A stretch of DNA of 64,000 bases from Parabacteroides sp. FAFU027 (GCF_022808675.1 NZ_JAKZKV010000001.1:1-64000), one strand, 5' to 3'; numbered from the stretch's first letter, positions 17,927-27,057 are shown. Notes: generated by a model from the letters alone, not told the origin. Made by a program: numbers and translations.

Positions 17927-17974
17927 TGGGTTTCATCTGGAAGTTATGAGGAACTTATCTGGGTTTTATCCCTT
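17920..17974. repeat. 11-bp phased repeat array 3 (five units)
   Basis: Five consecutive 11-mers: TTTTATCTGGG, TTTCATCTGGA, AGTTATGAGGA, ACTTATCTGGG, TTTTATCCCTT. The core TTATCTGGG is best conserved in units 1 and 4. The phase of ATC is kept in four of five units (ATG in the third). Confidence 0.8.
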
Positions 17975-18359
17975 CATTACTTCTGAATGAGAGTCAAAGG
18001 TAAACTAAGCTACGATCGAATTGCCTCCTGTTTTAGCTGATGGACCAGCAAAACTATCACAAGAGACTTTAGCCACTAATACAAATAAATTGGACGAAAG
18101 CGCCAGTTAATTCCGTTATTCATCCTGCTAAAAGCTGGAGGCTATTGAGCTATACTTGCAATGAATTAAAATGAGAGGACTGGATTCTGTTTAAATTTTA
18201 TTGCGATACTTTTTCAGGTCAATTTTGATGTAACTTTTTGCTTTTCTCCTTAATATGAAAATGTTTCGGTAAAAATTAAACAAGCTCTAAGTACCAATAA
18301 ATCTATACCCCAACCTCCTAAATGTAAAAAATAGCAATATATTGAAATGATTTTTTTTG

Positions 18360-18367
18360 TAGATTTG
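18360..18367 (+). promoter_or_regulatory. -7 element ahead of the DUF262 operon
   Basis: TAGATTTG matches TAnnTTTG. It precedes a GGAG at 18370-18373 and two short ATG-initiated frames, then the DUF262 gene at 18612. No good -33 match is seen. Confidence 0.45.
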
Positions 18368-18382
18368 TGAGGAGAAACATGG

Positions 18383-18583
18383 ATGGACAATGCAATCTTT
18401 GTAAATCAATGTAAATCAACAAGAAGCGTCTATTCAGTAAATCAGCTCATTCCGATGAACACAAATTACTTATCCTGTGGCAAAATTCAACAAAAAGAGC
18501 TTAGCGAATCTGATATCTGTGATAATTTCAACACTCCCTTCATGGAAAATAAAGGCCAGAGCATGACGCATTTTATCATATAA
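18383..18583 (+). CDS. Possible 66-aa hypothetical protein
   Basis: MDNAIFVNQC... 66 aa, no recognised family, no membrane segment. In its favour: a -7 element (18360-18367), a GGAG 9 nt before the ATG, and a position 28 bp before the DUF262 gene. Against it: unremarkable composition and an overlapping 11-codon frame at 18379. May be a leader frame of the operon. Confidence 0.3.
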   Translation: MDNAIFVNQCKSTRSVYSVNQLIPMNTNYLSCGKIQQKELSESDICDNFNTPFMENKGQSMTHFII

Positions 18584-18611
18584 TCACGCAACATATTGAA
18601 CAAATAGGAAT

Positions 18612-20420
18612 ATGGCAGAAAAATATCAATCCTCCAATCTCAGTATAGAGCAAATCCTGGGATTGATCAAATCGAACGAAATCGCAATACCCGAAATACA
18701 ACGCCCGTTTGTATGGAAGCCCAAACAGGTTAGGGATTTGATAGACTCCCTCTACACTGGTTATCCTACAGGATATATAATTATCTCGCAAAGTCCGAAT
18801 ATGCGTTTGAAAGACGGTACGTTGTCAGAAGGAAAAAAGATTATGATTGATGGACAGCAGCGTATCACGGCATTAATGACCTCTATTGTCGGTATGGAGG
18901 TGATCAATGCTGATTTTGAGAAACAGCGTATTAAGATCGCCTTTCATCCCTTTGCCGAAGATGATGAGGAACAATTCAAAGTACAAGACAATGCCATTAA
19001 AAAAGACAAAAGATGGATTCCGGATATTGCAGCCTTGTTTCACCATAACTTTAATATGTGGGAGTTTGTAAATGATTACTGCGTAAAGAATACCGACATC
19101 AATGGAGGCGAATTGAACAAAGTACTTATGAATCTTCTGGATATAAAGAACCGGCAAATCGGGGTAATCACACTTAATCGAGAACTTACTATTGATGAGG
19201 TTACAGAAATATTCATTCGCATCAACAGCCAGGGTGCTAAACTAAATCAGGCTGACTTCGCCATGTCCAAAATAGCAGCTAATACTATATATGGAGGAAA
19301 TATGCTGCGTAAGACTATAGACTATTTCTCCCACTTAGCAGTTCAGCCTGACTGGTATCTCGAAATGATAAAGGATAAGGAGTTTATGGCTTCTTCTTTC
19401 GCTGCCAAAATCAAATGGCTAAAAGAGGACATTGGTGATATTTATGATCCGGATTATAGCGATATTCTGCGAGTATCATTTATGCATCAGTTTGGCCGGG
19501 GAAAAATGAAAGATCTGGTTAGCCTTTTAGGTGGCCGCGATTTTATAACCCGTGATTACAAAGAAGAGATTGCTGAGGGATCTTTTACCAAACTAACACA
19601 GGGTGTAAATAACTTCATTAACCAGTACTCTTTCTCAAACTTCGTATTGGCACTTAAATCGGCTGGCTTTATCTCTAATCGGCTGATCAATTCACAGATG
19701 ACTCTTGACTTTGCCTATACGCTTTATCTATTGCTTAACAACGATCCGTCTATAGAGAAAACAAAAATAAGACATTACGTCATCAAATGGTATGTGCTAA
19801 GCACTCTGACCAGCCGTTACATAACCTCACCTGAGACGGTAATGGATATGGATATGCGTCGTATAGCAGAAAAAGGATTTGTCGATTTCTTCAAAGAAGT
19901 GGAAGAGGCTCAGCTATCTGAAACATTCTGGAAGGTTGGTCTTGTTCAAAATCTAGAGACTTCGGCGATCAATAGTCCATACTTTAATACATTCCTAGCA
20001 GCTCAGGTTTATTTTAAGGATGATTCCTTATTGATGCTCGGCACAAGGGTTAGTGACCTGATTACCATCATGGGAGATATTCATCATATATTTCCGAAAA
20101 ACTATTTGGAGAAACATGGGGTGAAAGAAAAGTCGAAATATAATCAAATTGCCAACTTTACCTATTTGGACACACAGTCCAATATTGCTATTGGCAATCG
20201 AGCTCCCTATGAATATTTTGGCATGGTACACAAACAGTGTATAACTAAGGTACGTGTATTTGGTAACATTGACGATGAAGATGCTTTGTTTATCAACTTA
20301 GCCGTCAATTGCATTCCCCAACGGGTTCTAACAATGGATCATAACCACTTTGAAGATTTTCTGAAAGAAAGAAGGAAACTGATGGCTGAAAGAATTAGAA
20401 AGTATTACTATACGTTGTAA
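18612..20420 (+). CDS. DUF262 / HNH-type protein (GmrSD-like)
   Basis: 602 aa. The N-terminal DUF262 (ParB/Srx-like, GmrS-N) domain shows IPEIQRPFVW (26-35), LIDSLYTGYPTG and the nucleotide-binding IDGQQR (79-84), with FIRINSQGAKLNQAD as the usual later motif. The C-terminus holds an HNH-like block, GDIHHIFPKNYLEKHG (about 486-501), then YNQIANFTYLDTQSNI, the DUF1524/GmrD-like pattern. Known GmrSD proteins are NTP-dependent nucleases against modified phage DNA, and other DUF262 proteins act in several defence loci. A defence role here is inferred. First gene of a five-gene run and preceded by 1.3 kb of repeat-bearing DNA. Confidence 0.85.
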   Translation: MAEKYQSSNLSIEQILGLIKSNEIAIPEIQRPFVWKPKQVRDLIDSLYTGYPTGYIIISQSPNMRLKDGTLSEGKKIMIDGQQRITALMTSIVGMEVINADFEKQRIKIAFHPFAEDDEEQFKVQDNAIKKDKRWIPDIAALFHHNFNMWEFVNDYCVKNTDINGGELNKVLMNLLDIKNRQIGVITLNRELTIDEVTEIFIRINSQGAKLNQADFAMSKIAANTIYGGNMLRKTIDYFSHLAVQPDWYLEMIKDKEFMASSFAAKIKWLKEDIGDIYDPDYSDILRVSFMHQFGRGKMKDLVSLLGGRDFITRDYKEEIAEGSFTKLTQGVNNFINQYSFSNFVLALKSAGFISNRLINSQMTLDFAYTLYLLLNNDPSIEKTKIRHYVIKWYVLSTLTSRYITSPETVMDMDMRRIAEKGFVDFFKEVEEAQLSETFWKVGLVQNLETSAINSPYFNTFLAAQVYFKDDSLLMLGTRVSDLITIMGDIHHIFPKNYLEKHGVKEKSKYNQIANFTYLDTQSNIAIGNRAPYEYFGMVHKQCITKVRVFGNIDDEDALFINLAVNCIPQRVLTMDHNHFEDFLKERRKLMAERIRKYYYTL

Positions 20421-20435
20421 CAAGGTACAGTAAAT

Positions 20436-20951
20436 ATGTCAAAAGCATCCCTAAAAAAAGAACTAATCAAACTGACTAAAGAGCAGTTGGTGGAGCAAAT
20501 TCTGGATTTATACGATAAGAACAAAGCGGTAAAAGAGTTTTACGAATTCTATCTGAATCCACGAAATGAAAAAGAGCTGGCCGAGAAATATAAGAAGCTG
20601 ATTCGGAAAGAATTTAATGTGGAGAGTCCGGAGCAGGCAGGATTGAAATATTCGGTTGCCAAACGGGCCATTGCCGACTTTAAAGATTTACAGCCTTCAC
20701 CCGAAGCGCTGGCTGACGTGATGCTCACCTTGCCCGAGTGCGCCTGCGAGTTTACCTCCCGTTATGGCGATATGGATGAGGCCTTCTACACCGGCGCTTA
20801 CAATAATTTTTTCGAGGCATTGAAATTTATGGCTAAACATAATATCCTGCAAGATTTCAGAATTCGCGTAGAAGATTGCGTGAAATGGGCTTCTTCATGC
20901 GGTTATGGTTTTGCAGATGGAATTGCAGATTTGTTTTACGAATACTATTGA
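20436..20951 (+). CDS. DUF6155 family protein
   Basis: 171 aa, soluble and helical. LKKELIKLTKEQLVEQILDLYDKNKAVKEFYEFYLNP is split here by the typical family spacing, and NEKELAEKYKKLIRKEF follows, matching my recollection of DUF6155 proteins. Starts 15 bp after the DUF262 gene and 24 bp before the UPF0158 gene, so it is probably co-transcribed. No catalytic motif visible. Function unknown. Confidence 0.65.
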   Translation: MSKASLKKELIKLTKEQLVEQILDLYDKNKAVKEFYEFYLNPRNEKELAEKYKKLIRKEFNVESPEQAGLKYSVAKRAIADFKDLQPSPEALADVMLTLPECACEFTSRYGDMDEAFYTGAYNNFFEALKFMAKHNILQDFRIRVEDCVKWASSCGYGFADGIADLFYEYY

Positions 20952-20975
20952 TCAGAATATCTAAATAGCATACTT

Positions 20976-21539
20976 ATGAACTCAAACAATCAATTAGACG
21001 AAATACTCCGAATCATACATGCGGTAAAAGACGATAAACGGGAACTACAAAAAATCCTTGAGTTTCTGCAAGAATACGTCATCATTGAAGAACCGGATGA
21101 TGATGAATTCACTTTACCGACTCAATACGACAAAATAATCAAAAGTATAGCAGGTAGTATTGATGCCGGACTTGTCTGTTTTTTGAATCCTGAGACCCTT
21201 GAAATAGAAGAAATTCCGCAGTGTCTTATTGATGATCCGGAAGAAGCAGAAATGCAAACAGGCCTATCGATTAATGAATTAGAACTGAAATATCCGGAAT
21301 GGGAAAAGCGCGTTTGCATAGAACCTCTGGAATCGTACGAATCTTTTAAGATTATGGAAAAGTTCGTTCAAACTTTATCCAATGAAAAACTCAGGAATAA
21401 ACTATCCGATGCTCTCCAAAGCAAAAAACCATTCGCCAAATTCAAACAGATCATAGATAATTCACCTTATCGTCAGGATTGGTTTGACTTTAAAAATAAT
21501 TGGTTGCAGCGATATGTAAAGTATATTGTCATGGGGTAA
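20976..21539 (+). CDS. UPF0158-family protein
   Basis: 187 aa, acidic. The pattern SIDAGLVCFLNPETLEIEEI, then SYESFKIMEKFVQTL and KKPFAKFKQIIDNSPYRQDW, is characteristic of UPF0158. Members are widespread, cytoplasmic and uncharacterised. The conserved aromatic/charged C-terminal helix ending in W is intact. Lies in the DUF262 gene run. Confidence 0.75.
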   Translation: MNSNNQLDEILRIIHAVKDDKRELQKILEFLQEYVIIEEPDDDEFTLPTQYDKIIKSIAGSIDAGLVCFLNPETLEIEEIPQCLIDDPEEAEMQTGLSINELELKYPEWEKRVCIEPLESYESFKIMEKFVQTLSNEKLRNKLSDALQSKKPFAKFKQIIDNSPYRQDWFDFKNNWLQRYVKYIVMG

Positions 21540-21588
21540 CACTAACAAGCAAGATGTGTAACAAAGAAAAGGTGAATACATCTGTATT

Positions 21589-21897
21589 ATGCGAAATAAA
21601 GTAAGTAAATATATAGCAGGAGGTAAACCGGAAGGTTGGTTCTGGCTGATTGCCATCACTTTGCTTGCCATGACCGATCCGGACCAAAGTGGCCATTTTT
21701 CGCTTTGCCTGTTCAGGCACCTGGGCATCGATTTCTGTCCGGGGTGTGGGCTGGGACATGGTATCGCACTGTTATTCCGGGGCCGATTGATTGATTCATT
21801 CCATGCACATCCATTAGCACTTCCGGCTGTCGTTATATTATTGCGTCGCAGTTACCAATTACTCTTTGTCCGCAAGATAAAAACCAATCAGAAATGA
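21589..21897 (+). CDS. DUF2752 small membrane protein
   Basis: 102 aa with hydrophobic segments at WFWLIAITLLAM and LALPAVVILL. The signature CPGCGLGHGIALLFRG, followed by SFHAHPLALP, defines DUF2752 (CxxCGxxxA and HPL motifs). Usually found with TM2-domain genes, as here, where a TM2 gene follows after 25 bp. Function unknown. Confidence 0.85.
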   Translation: MRNKVSKYIAGGKPEGWFWLIAITLLAMTDPDQSGHFSLCLFRHLGIDFCPGCGLGHGIALLFRGRLIDSFHAHPLALPAVVILLRRSYQLLFVRKIKTNQK

Positions 21898-21922
21898 AAC
21901 AGAACTTTTAAAAATCAATACT

Positions 21923-22264
21923 ATGAACCGAATCTTATCACAAATGCCTGAGCTTGAGCTCGACGAAGCAATGACCATTGATGCGCTGTTGAAAGACAAA
22001 ACAGACGAACAAATCCGCAACTTTGCCATCATTTACCGCAGTCGCCGGAGGGATCCGATGATCATTCTGGTAACCACACTGCTTGGTTTTGCCGGTTTTT
22101 CGGGTATCCAACGGTTCCTGACAAATCAAATGGGTATGGGAATCCTCTATTTTTTCACCGCCGGACTGTGCCTGATCGGTACCATTATCGATTTGGTCAA
22201 TTACAAATCGCTGGCGTTGGAATACAACAGAAAGGTAGCACAGGAAGCTGCGATGTTTATTTAG
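21923..22264 (+). CDS. TM2 domain-containing protein
   Basis: 113 aa. A polar N-terminus is followed by two predicted membrane helices (IILVTTLLGFAGFSGIQRF and MGILYFFTAGLCLIGTIIDL, joined by a short loop). The pattern G-x-G-x-x-Y-F and the charged end of helix 2 (TIIDLVNY) identify the TM2 family. Pairs with the DUF2752 gene just upstream. Role unknown, probably at the inner membrane. Followed by a hairpin at 22276-22309. Confidence 0.8.
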   Translation: MNRILSQMPELELDEAMTIDALLKDKTDEQIRNFAIIYRSRRRDPMIILVTTLLGFAGFSGIQRFLTNQMGMGILYFFTAGLCLIGTIIDLVNYKSLALEYNRKVAQEAAMFI

Positions 22265-22275
22265 CATTTAGATAA

Positions 22276-22309
22276 GCCGATGAAACCGGGTTTGCCCCAT
22301 TTCATCGGC
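22276..22309 (+). terminator. Terminator after the DUF262-TM2 gene run
   Basis: GCCGATGAAA (22276-22285) pairs with TTTCATCGGC (22300-22309), followed by a weak T-run (ATCGTTTT). It closes the run that begins with the DUF262 gene. Confidence 0.65.
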
Positions 22310-22419
22310 ATCGTTTTCAGTATCATCTTTCCCCGGAAAAGGATACGTTAATTCATTCCCTGCAACAACAAGCTACCGTTAAATGATGTTCTCTTTCAAA
22401 CGATAAAAGTCGATATCAC

Positions 22420-22450
22420 TTTACCCCCTATTCGTAAGTTTGTACTTTTG
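22420..22450 (+). promoter_or_regulatory. Promoter of the MFS gene
   Basis: TTTA (22420-22423), 19 nt spacer, TACTTTTG (22443-22450). This is a near-perfect Bacteroidota promoter ending 14 nt before the ATG at 22465. Confidence 0.7.
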
Positions 22451-22464
22451 CAAAAAAACGAGCA

Positions 22465-23676
22465 ATGCCGGTAGAACAGGGTGTTGAGATATCGTCAGTA
22501 GGTATTAAGCAGAAGATCGCAGGTTTTGTCTTGCTTACATTTATAGGGTATTTTTGTATAGGATTGCCGTTGGCTGTATTGCCCATATACATCCACAAAA
22601 CACTGGGATACAGCGAACTTACCACGGGTGTCGTTATCAGCCTGCAATACATTACTACACTTCTGATGCGGGGCTACTCCGGAAAGATTGTTGACACCAG
22701 AGGGCCGAAACTGATCGTAAAACTCAGCATGAGCGGATTTGCTCTCAGTGGCCTGCTGTTACTGATCTCGTTTTATTATCAGTCCATCCCCGCTTTAAGC
22801 CTGTTAATGCTGATTATTACCCGGCTACTGACCGGTTGCACCGAAGGTATGATTGGGGCCAGTCCCATCAACTGGGCTATGTTAACATTGGGTGATAAGC
22901 ACACAGCTACCGCCATTTCATTCAATGGAATAGCCAGTTACGGTGCTTTAGCTGTAGGGGCTCCGCTTGGCGTAGTTTGTGTTCAATACGGATCGCTTTA
23001 CTCAATCGCATTTATCACATTTCTTGTCGGACTTATCGGCTGGCTCTATGCCTCTTCAAAAAAAGCAGTCAGACCCAATAAAAACAAAGGCGACTCAACC
23101 TCATTTTTCAATGTGTTGCGAATCGTTGCCCCCTTCGGCATTTGCCTGGGCTTATCCGCAATCGGTTTTGGCGGTATCTCCAATTTCATCACACTCTATT
23201 ACGACTATTTTCACTGGACGAATGCAGCACTGTGCCTGACCGTCTTCAGTGTATTGTTTATTTTCGGACGGTTGTTTTTTGCAAAATATATAGATATAAA
23301 AGGAGGCTTACAGGTCGGGCTAATCTGTTTCATTACAGAACTTGCCGGGCTTATAATCTTATTCATGGCGTCCAATTCAACCCTTGCTTTGCTGGGATCT
23401 GGAATTACAGGGTTCGGATTCTCTCTGGTATTTCCCGCACTTGGGGTAGAAGCTGTACGTAGCGCTCCATCTGCCAATGCAGGAGCGGCGCTGGCAGGTT
23501 ATGGCCTGTTTATCGATTTATCACTGGGGGTAACGGGACCGATGATTGGAGGAGTAATCCATTATGCCGGAATGCCCTGGCTGTTTGCTTTTTGCGCTCT
23601 CGCTATGCTGAGCGGGTTGATACTTCTGCTGAGCATCATGAGCAAAAGGGAGTCTGTGTCCACAAGCTTATGTTGA
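22465..23676 (+). CDS. MFS transporter (YfcJ/YhhS-like)
   Basis: 403 aa, 12 predicted membrane helices. GYSGKIVDTRGPKLIVK in loop 2-3 is the MFS signature (G-x-x-x-D-R/K-x-G-R/K-R/K). TRLLTGCTEGMIGASPINW and the C-terminal half (LFIFGRLFFAKYIDIKGG) match the YfcJ/YhhS drug or sugar exporter group. Substrate not predictable. Transcribed alone from its own promoter and closed by a long bidirectional hairpin. Confidence 0.85.
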   Translation: MPVEQGVEISSVGIKQKIAGFVLLTFIGYFCIGLPLAVLPIYIHKTLGYSELTTGVVISLQYITTLLMRGYSGKIVDTRGPKLIVKLSMSGFALSGLLLLISFYYQSIPALSLLMLIITRLLTGCTEGMIGASPINWAMLTLGDKHTATAISFNGIASYGALAVGAPLGVVCVQYGSLYSIAFITFLVGLIGWLYASSKKAVRPNKNKGDSTSFFNVLRIVAPFGICLGLSAIGFGGISNFITLYYDYFHWTNAALCLTVFSVLFIFGRLFFAKYIDIKGGLQVGLICFITELAGLIILFMASNSTLALLGSGITGFGFSLVFPALGVEAVRSAPSANAGAALAGYGLFIDLSLGVTGPMIGGVIHYAGMPWLFAFCALAMLSGLILLLSIMSKRESVSTSLC

Positions 23677-23710
23677 TTGCCATTCATTCGAATCTCATCA
23701 AGAAACTATC

Positions 23711-23765
23711 CGAAACAAAAATACCAGATAGGTTTTCAAAACCTGTCTGGTATTTTTGTTTCGGG
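23711..23765. terminator. Long bidirectional terminator
   Basis: A 55-bp inverted repeat with A/T-rich flanks: outer stem CCGAAACAAAAATACCAGA with its complement, inner stem AGGTTTT/AAAACCT, single mismatch between them. It separates the convergent MFS and GH28 genes and can end transcription from both sides. Confidence 0.9.
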
Positions 23766-23779
23766 TAATCGGAAAGAAT

Positions 23780-25087
23780 TTATTTTACCGGTTTTCCATC
23801 AAGAGTAACCTCTGCATTAGTTACGGACAGTTTATTCAGACCGTACTTAGTTCGGATTTTACAATTTTCCAAACGTACATTTTTCGCAAAATAGATACCC
23901 AAATCATTTTCCGCAGTGATATTTACATTCTGCAAAAGAATATTATCGGCAGGTGATTCCGGCAATCCCCATATCAGACCGGCTCGTTTCCCTTTTTCTA
24001 CTGTAGCGGTAATATTGCTGAAGGTAATATTACGGAAAGCAGGCGTTTTTTCAGTCACCGTTTCTGACGGATAGGTAGCGGCAATCTCCGGAGTCAGTTT
24101 TTGCAGGTTTCTGTACTCCCCTTTCGCATTATAAGCTGCATAGATCAATATAGGAATGCGCACGTTATTCATCTTAAGGTTACGGTAAGTAAGGTTTTGC
24201 ACAACCCCTCCGCGATCACGGTCTGATTTCAGACGAATACCGCATTCTGTATTGGTAAAAGTACAATTTTCAACAGTAATATTGGATACTCCCTGTGTGT
24301 AGCTACCAATGGAAACGCCATGACCGTAACCGTACTTGCAGTTGGTAATCAATACATCCGACGTACCTCCCGCACAGGTGTAATTATCATCACCGGTACT
24401 GATATCGCAGTTTTTGATTAAGATATTGTGACCCGTCACGTTACAGGCATCAGTATTGTGGCTTGGGTTTATCGTATCATCAGATGCCGGTGCGCGCACC
24501 GTTACTCCACTTACAGTTACATTGGTTGATTTTCCACCAATGGCAATATGAAACATCGGCGAGTTGGTCAGCGTGACATTTTCAACCAACACCTTATCAC
24601 AATCCCTGAGGACGATCATTCGGGGACGTTTTGCTCCGGCCTCTTTGGCATGAGGCCACCACGGACTTCCCTGACCATCAATGGTACCCTTGCCTGTAAT
24701 GGCAATATCATGCAGCTTTGTTCCACTGATAAAGCTGTTTCCTTCCGCCAATCCACCCGGGTATCTGTCAATAGGCAAAAAGCGGAGCGTAGCAGCTGAG
24801 TCAATCTGAAAATTCAGATTACTGGTAAACTGCAACGGTCCGCACAAATAAGTACCGGCAGGAATCACTACACGACCCCCTCCGGCTTTATCGGCAGCAT
24901 TGATAGCATTCTGGATGGCCTGGGTATTATCTGTTTTCTTATCGCTAACAGCCCCGAATGACTTAATATCAAATACTTTGTCTGAAATTACGGGCAGCGC
25001 CGGAGCTTTATATTCCTGCGCGGTTACACCCTGTAGAGCTGCTACAAACAGGCTCAAAACGGTTAATACATAATAATGTTTTCTCAT
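23780..25087 (-). CDS. Secreted GH28 polygalacturonase-like enzyme
   Basis: 435 aa with an N-terminal signal peptide (hydrophobic VLTVLSLFVAAL, likely cleaved after TA-Q near residue 24). It adopts a right-handed parallel beta-helix. The family catalytic set is present: NTDACN (211-216, D213), GDDN (232-235), GHGVSIGS (255-262) and RLKSDR (285-290). The common NTDG is NTDA here. It hydrolyses galacturonan or rhamnogalacturonan in pectin, acting in the periplasm or outside the cell. Single gene with its own promoter, and no SusCD genes nearby. Confidence 0.92.
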   Translation of the reverse strand: MRKHYYVLTVLSLFVAALQGVTAQEYKAPALPVISDKVFDIKSFGAVSDKKTDNTQAIQNAINAADKAGGGRVVIPAGTYLCGPLQFTSNLNFQIDSAATLRFLPIDRYPGGLAEGNSFISGTKLHDIAITGKGTIDGQGSPWWPHAKEAGAKRPRMIVLRDCDKVLVENVTLTNSPMFHIAIGGKSTNVTVSGVTVRAPASDDTINPSHNTDACNVTGHNILIKNCDISTGDDNYTCAGGTSDVLITNCKYGYGHGVSIGSYTQGVSNITVENCTFTNTECGIRLKSDRDRGGVVQNLTYRNLKMNNVRIPILIYAAYNAKGEYRNLQKLTPEIAATYPSETVTEKTPAFRNITFSNITATVEKGKRAGLIWGLPESPADNILLQNVNITAENDLGIYFAKNVRLENCKIRTKYGLNKLSVTNAEVTLDGKPVK

Positions 25088-25463
25088 GTAACTTTGTTAT
25101 TTTCGTTGCCAATGAAACCTTTATACATACCAGCTTCATAAAAAACGATGTTGGATGATTAGAAAATTTCAATGGCGCAAAATTACAGTCGTGTGGCACC
25201 GGCAAGGTGTAGATTTTGTTTAATAATGTGTCTGAATTGGTCAGGTTCATTCATTTTAGCCGACTAAGTCAGCATTTCCGGAATTTACCAGTACATGAGC
25301 GTTTAAATAGTAGGGAAACGGGATATCATCGGCTGAATCAAACAAACATTTTTCATTGATGTTGGAAAACAGAAGAGCCGTTGATGAATTAATCAGATTA
25401 TTTTCCGGTTTCTGTGAATAAAATATTACTTTCGCACGAAATTAACAGGACAAGATAATTAGC
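25088..25463. other. Divergent promoter region, GH28 and iorA
   Basis: 376 bp without a gene. It holds a leftward -7 element TAATTTTG (25178-25185, minus), which would give an 85-nt GH28 leader. Near the other end is a rightward TACTTTCG (25427-25434) with TTTT about 20 nt upstream, a one-mismatch promoter for iorA. Confidence 0.5.
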
Positions 25464-27053
25464 ATGAAAGAACAACTTCTGTTGGGCGCAGAGGCAGTAG
25501 CCGTTGCCGCCATCGATGCCGGTATCTCCGGCGTTTATGCCTATCCGGGCACCCCTTCAACTGAGATCACAGAATATATACAGAAATCGAAAGAAGCGAG
25601 AGAGCGTAAAGTTCGTTGCCGTTGGTCTGCCAATGAAAAGACGGCCTACGAAGCTGCTTTGGGTATGTCGTATGCAGGCAAGCGCAGCATGGTGTGTATG
25701 AAGCACGTGGGACTGAATGTGGCTGCCGATGCATTTATCAACTCGGCCATTACCGGGATTAACGGCGGCATGGTAGTCGTTGTTGCCGATGACCCGTCGA
25801 TGCACTCTTCACAAAACGAGCAGGATACCCGTGTGTATGGTAAATTTGCCTTCTTACCATTGATGGAGCCATCTAATCAACAGGAAGTTTACGAGTCGGT
25901 ACAATATGCTTTCGAGATGTCTGAAACCGTTAAGCTTCCGGTATTGTTGCGCGTAACCACCCGTCTGTCGCACTCTCGCGCCATTGTAAAACGCACCGAA
26001 ATAAAAGCACAGAATGCGCTTAATCCCGATACAGATAAGAGGAAATGGATTTTGCTTCCGGCTATTGCGCGGATGCGTTATTCCAACCTGTTAAGTGCGC
26101 AAAGTGAGCTGGTAAAACTATCCGAAAGTTCAAAATTCAACCGTGTGGTAGAAGGAACCGGCTCCAAAGGAGTGATTGCTTTCGGTATTGCCTTCAACTA
26201 TGTGATGGAGGTGAAACAGACTCAGAATCTGGACATTCCGGTGCTAAAAGTGTCACAATATCCTTTGCCCGAAAAGCAAATCAAAGAATTTATTGATAAA
26301 TACGACGAAATACTCATCGCTGAAGAGGGATATCCTGTGTATGAGGAGTTCCTGAGAGGATTCAGTGATAACAAAAAACTGAGAGGTCGTCTGGATGGAA
26401 CGTTGCCACGAATGGGCGAACTTTCACCCGATGCCATGGCGAAAGCTCTTGGCGTGGCGGGTATTCAACCTAAAGCAATTCCATCAGTAGTGGTAAGCCG
26501 CCCACCGGAATTGTGTAAGGGCTGTAGCCACCGTGATTTATTCGAAGAGTTGAATGCGGTATTGAGCGGATATGAGCAGAAACACGTATTCGGTGATATC
26601 GGTTGTTACACCCTGGGCGCACTAAAGCCTTATGAAGCAATCAACACCTGCGTGGACATGGGCGCTTCTGTTACCATGGCCAAAGGTGCTGCTGATGCCG
26701 GATTGCACCCTGCCGTTGCTGTCATCGGCGACTCCACATTTACCCATTCGGGAATCACCGGTCTGCTGGATTGCGTGAATGATAAATCGGCGGTAACCAT
26801 TATCATTTCCGATAACTCTACTACAGCGATGACCGGTGGTCAGGATTCTGCAGGTACCAACAAGCTATTTGACATCTGTAAAGGTATCGGGGTGGACGAA
26901 AAACATATCCGGACCTTGATTCCATTGAAAAGCAACCTGGAAGAAAATATCGCAGCACTGAAAGAAGAATTTGAATATCAGGGTGTGTCTGTTATTCTGG
27001 CTACACGGGAATGTGTGCAGGTAGCAGCTCGTAATAAAAAGGCTAAAAAATAA
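25464..27053 (+). CDS. iorA: Indolepyruvate:ferredoxin oxidoreductase, alpha subunit
   Basis: 529 aa. The N-terminal pyrimidine-binding domain starts with LLGAEAVAVAAIDAGISGVY and YPGTPSTEI. The C-terminal TPP-binding domain shows CKGCSHRD, GDIGCYTLG and VIGDSTFTHSGITGLLD, and SDNSTTAMTGGQ. The enzyme oxidatively decarboxylates indolepyruvate and phenylpyruvate to aryl-acetyl-CoA, passing electrons to ferredoxin. The C-terminal two-cluster ferredoxin domain of archaeal IorA is absent here (the protein ends in KKAKK), so electrons may leave through the beta subunit or an external ferredoxin. iorB follows after 4 bp. Confidence 0.92.
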   Translation: MKEQLLLGAEAVAVAAIDAGISGVYAYPGTPSTEITEYIQKSKEARERKVRCRWSANEKTAYEAALGMSYAGKRSMVCMKHVGLNVAADAFINSAITGINGGMVVVVADDPSMHSSQNEQDTRVYGKFAFLPLMEPSNQQEVYESVQYAFEMSETVKLPVLLRVTTRLSHSRAIVKRTEIKAQNALNPDTDKRKWILLPAIARMRYSNLLSAQSELVKLSESSKFNRVVEGTGSKGVIAFGIAFNYVMEVKQTQNLDIPVLKVSQYPLPEKQIKEFIDKYDEILIAEEGYPVYEEFLRGFSDNKKLRGRLDGTLPRMGELSPDAMAKALGVAGIQPKAIPSVVVSRPPELCKGCSHRDLFEELNAVLSGYEQKHVFGDIGCYTLGALKPYEAINTCVDMGASVTMAKGAADAGLHPAVAVIGDSTFTHSGITGLLDCVNDKSAVTIIISDNSTTAMTGGQDSAGTNKLFDICKGIGVDEKHIRTLIPLKSNLEENIAALKEEFEYQGVSVILATRECVQVAARNKKAKK

Positions 27054-27057
27054 GACA

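Larger units (their letters stand above)
17046..18382. other. Long non-coding stretch carrying phased repeats
   Basis: About 1.3 kb without a convincing gene. It contains three arrays of 11-bp repeats (17321-17375, 17652-17717, 17920-17974), a 9-bp inverted repeat (17895-17926), a direct repeat TGTAGTTAAG (near 17829 and 17858) and one small open frame at 17417-17575. A stretch near 18006-18110 reads ELPPVLADGPAKLSQETL in one frame without a start, and could be a gene remnant. Confidence 0.6.
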
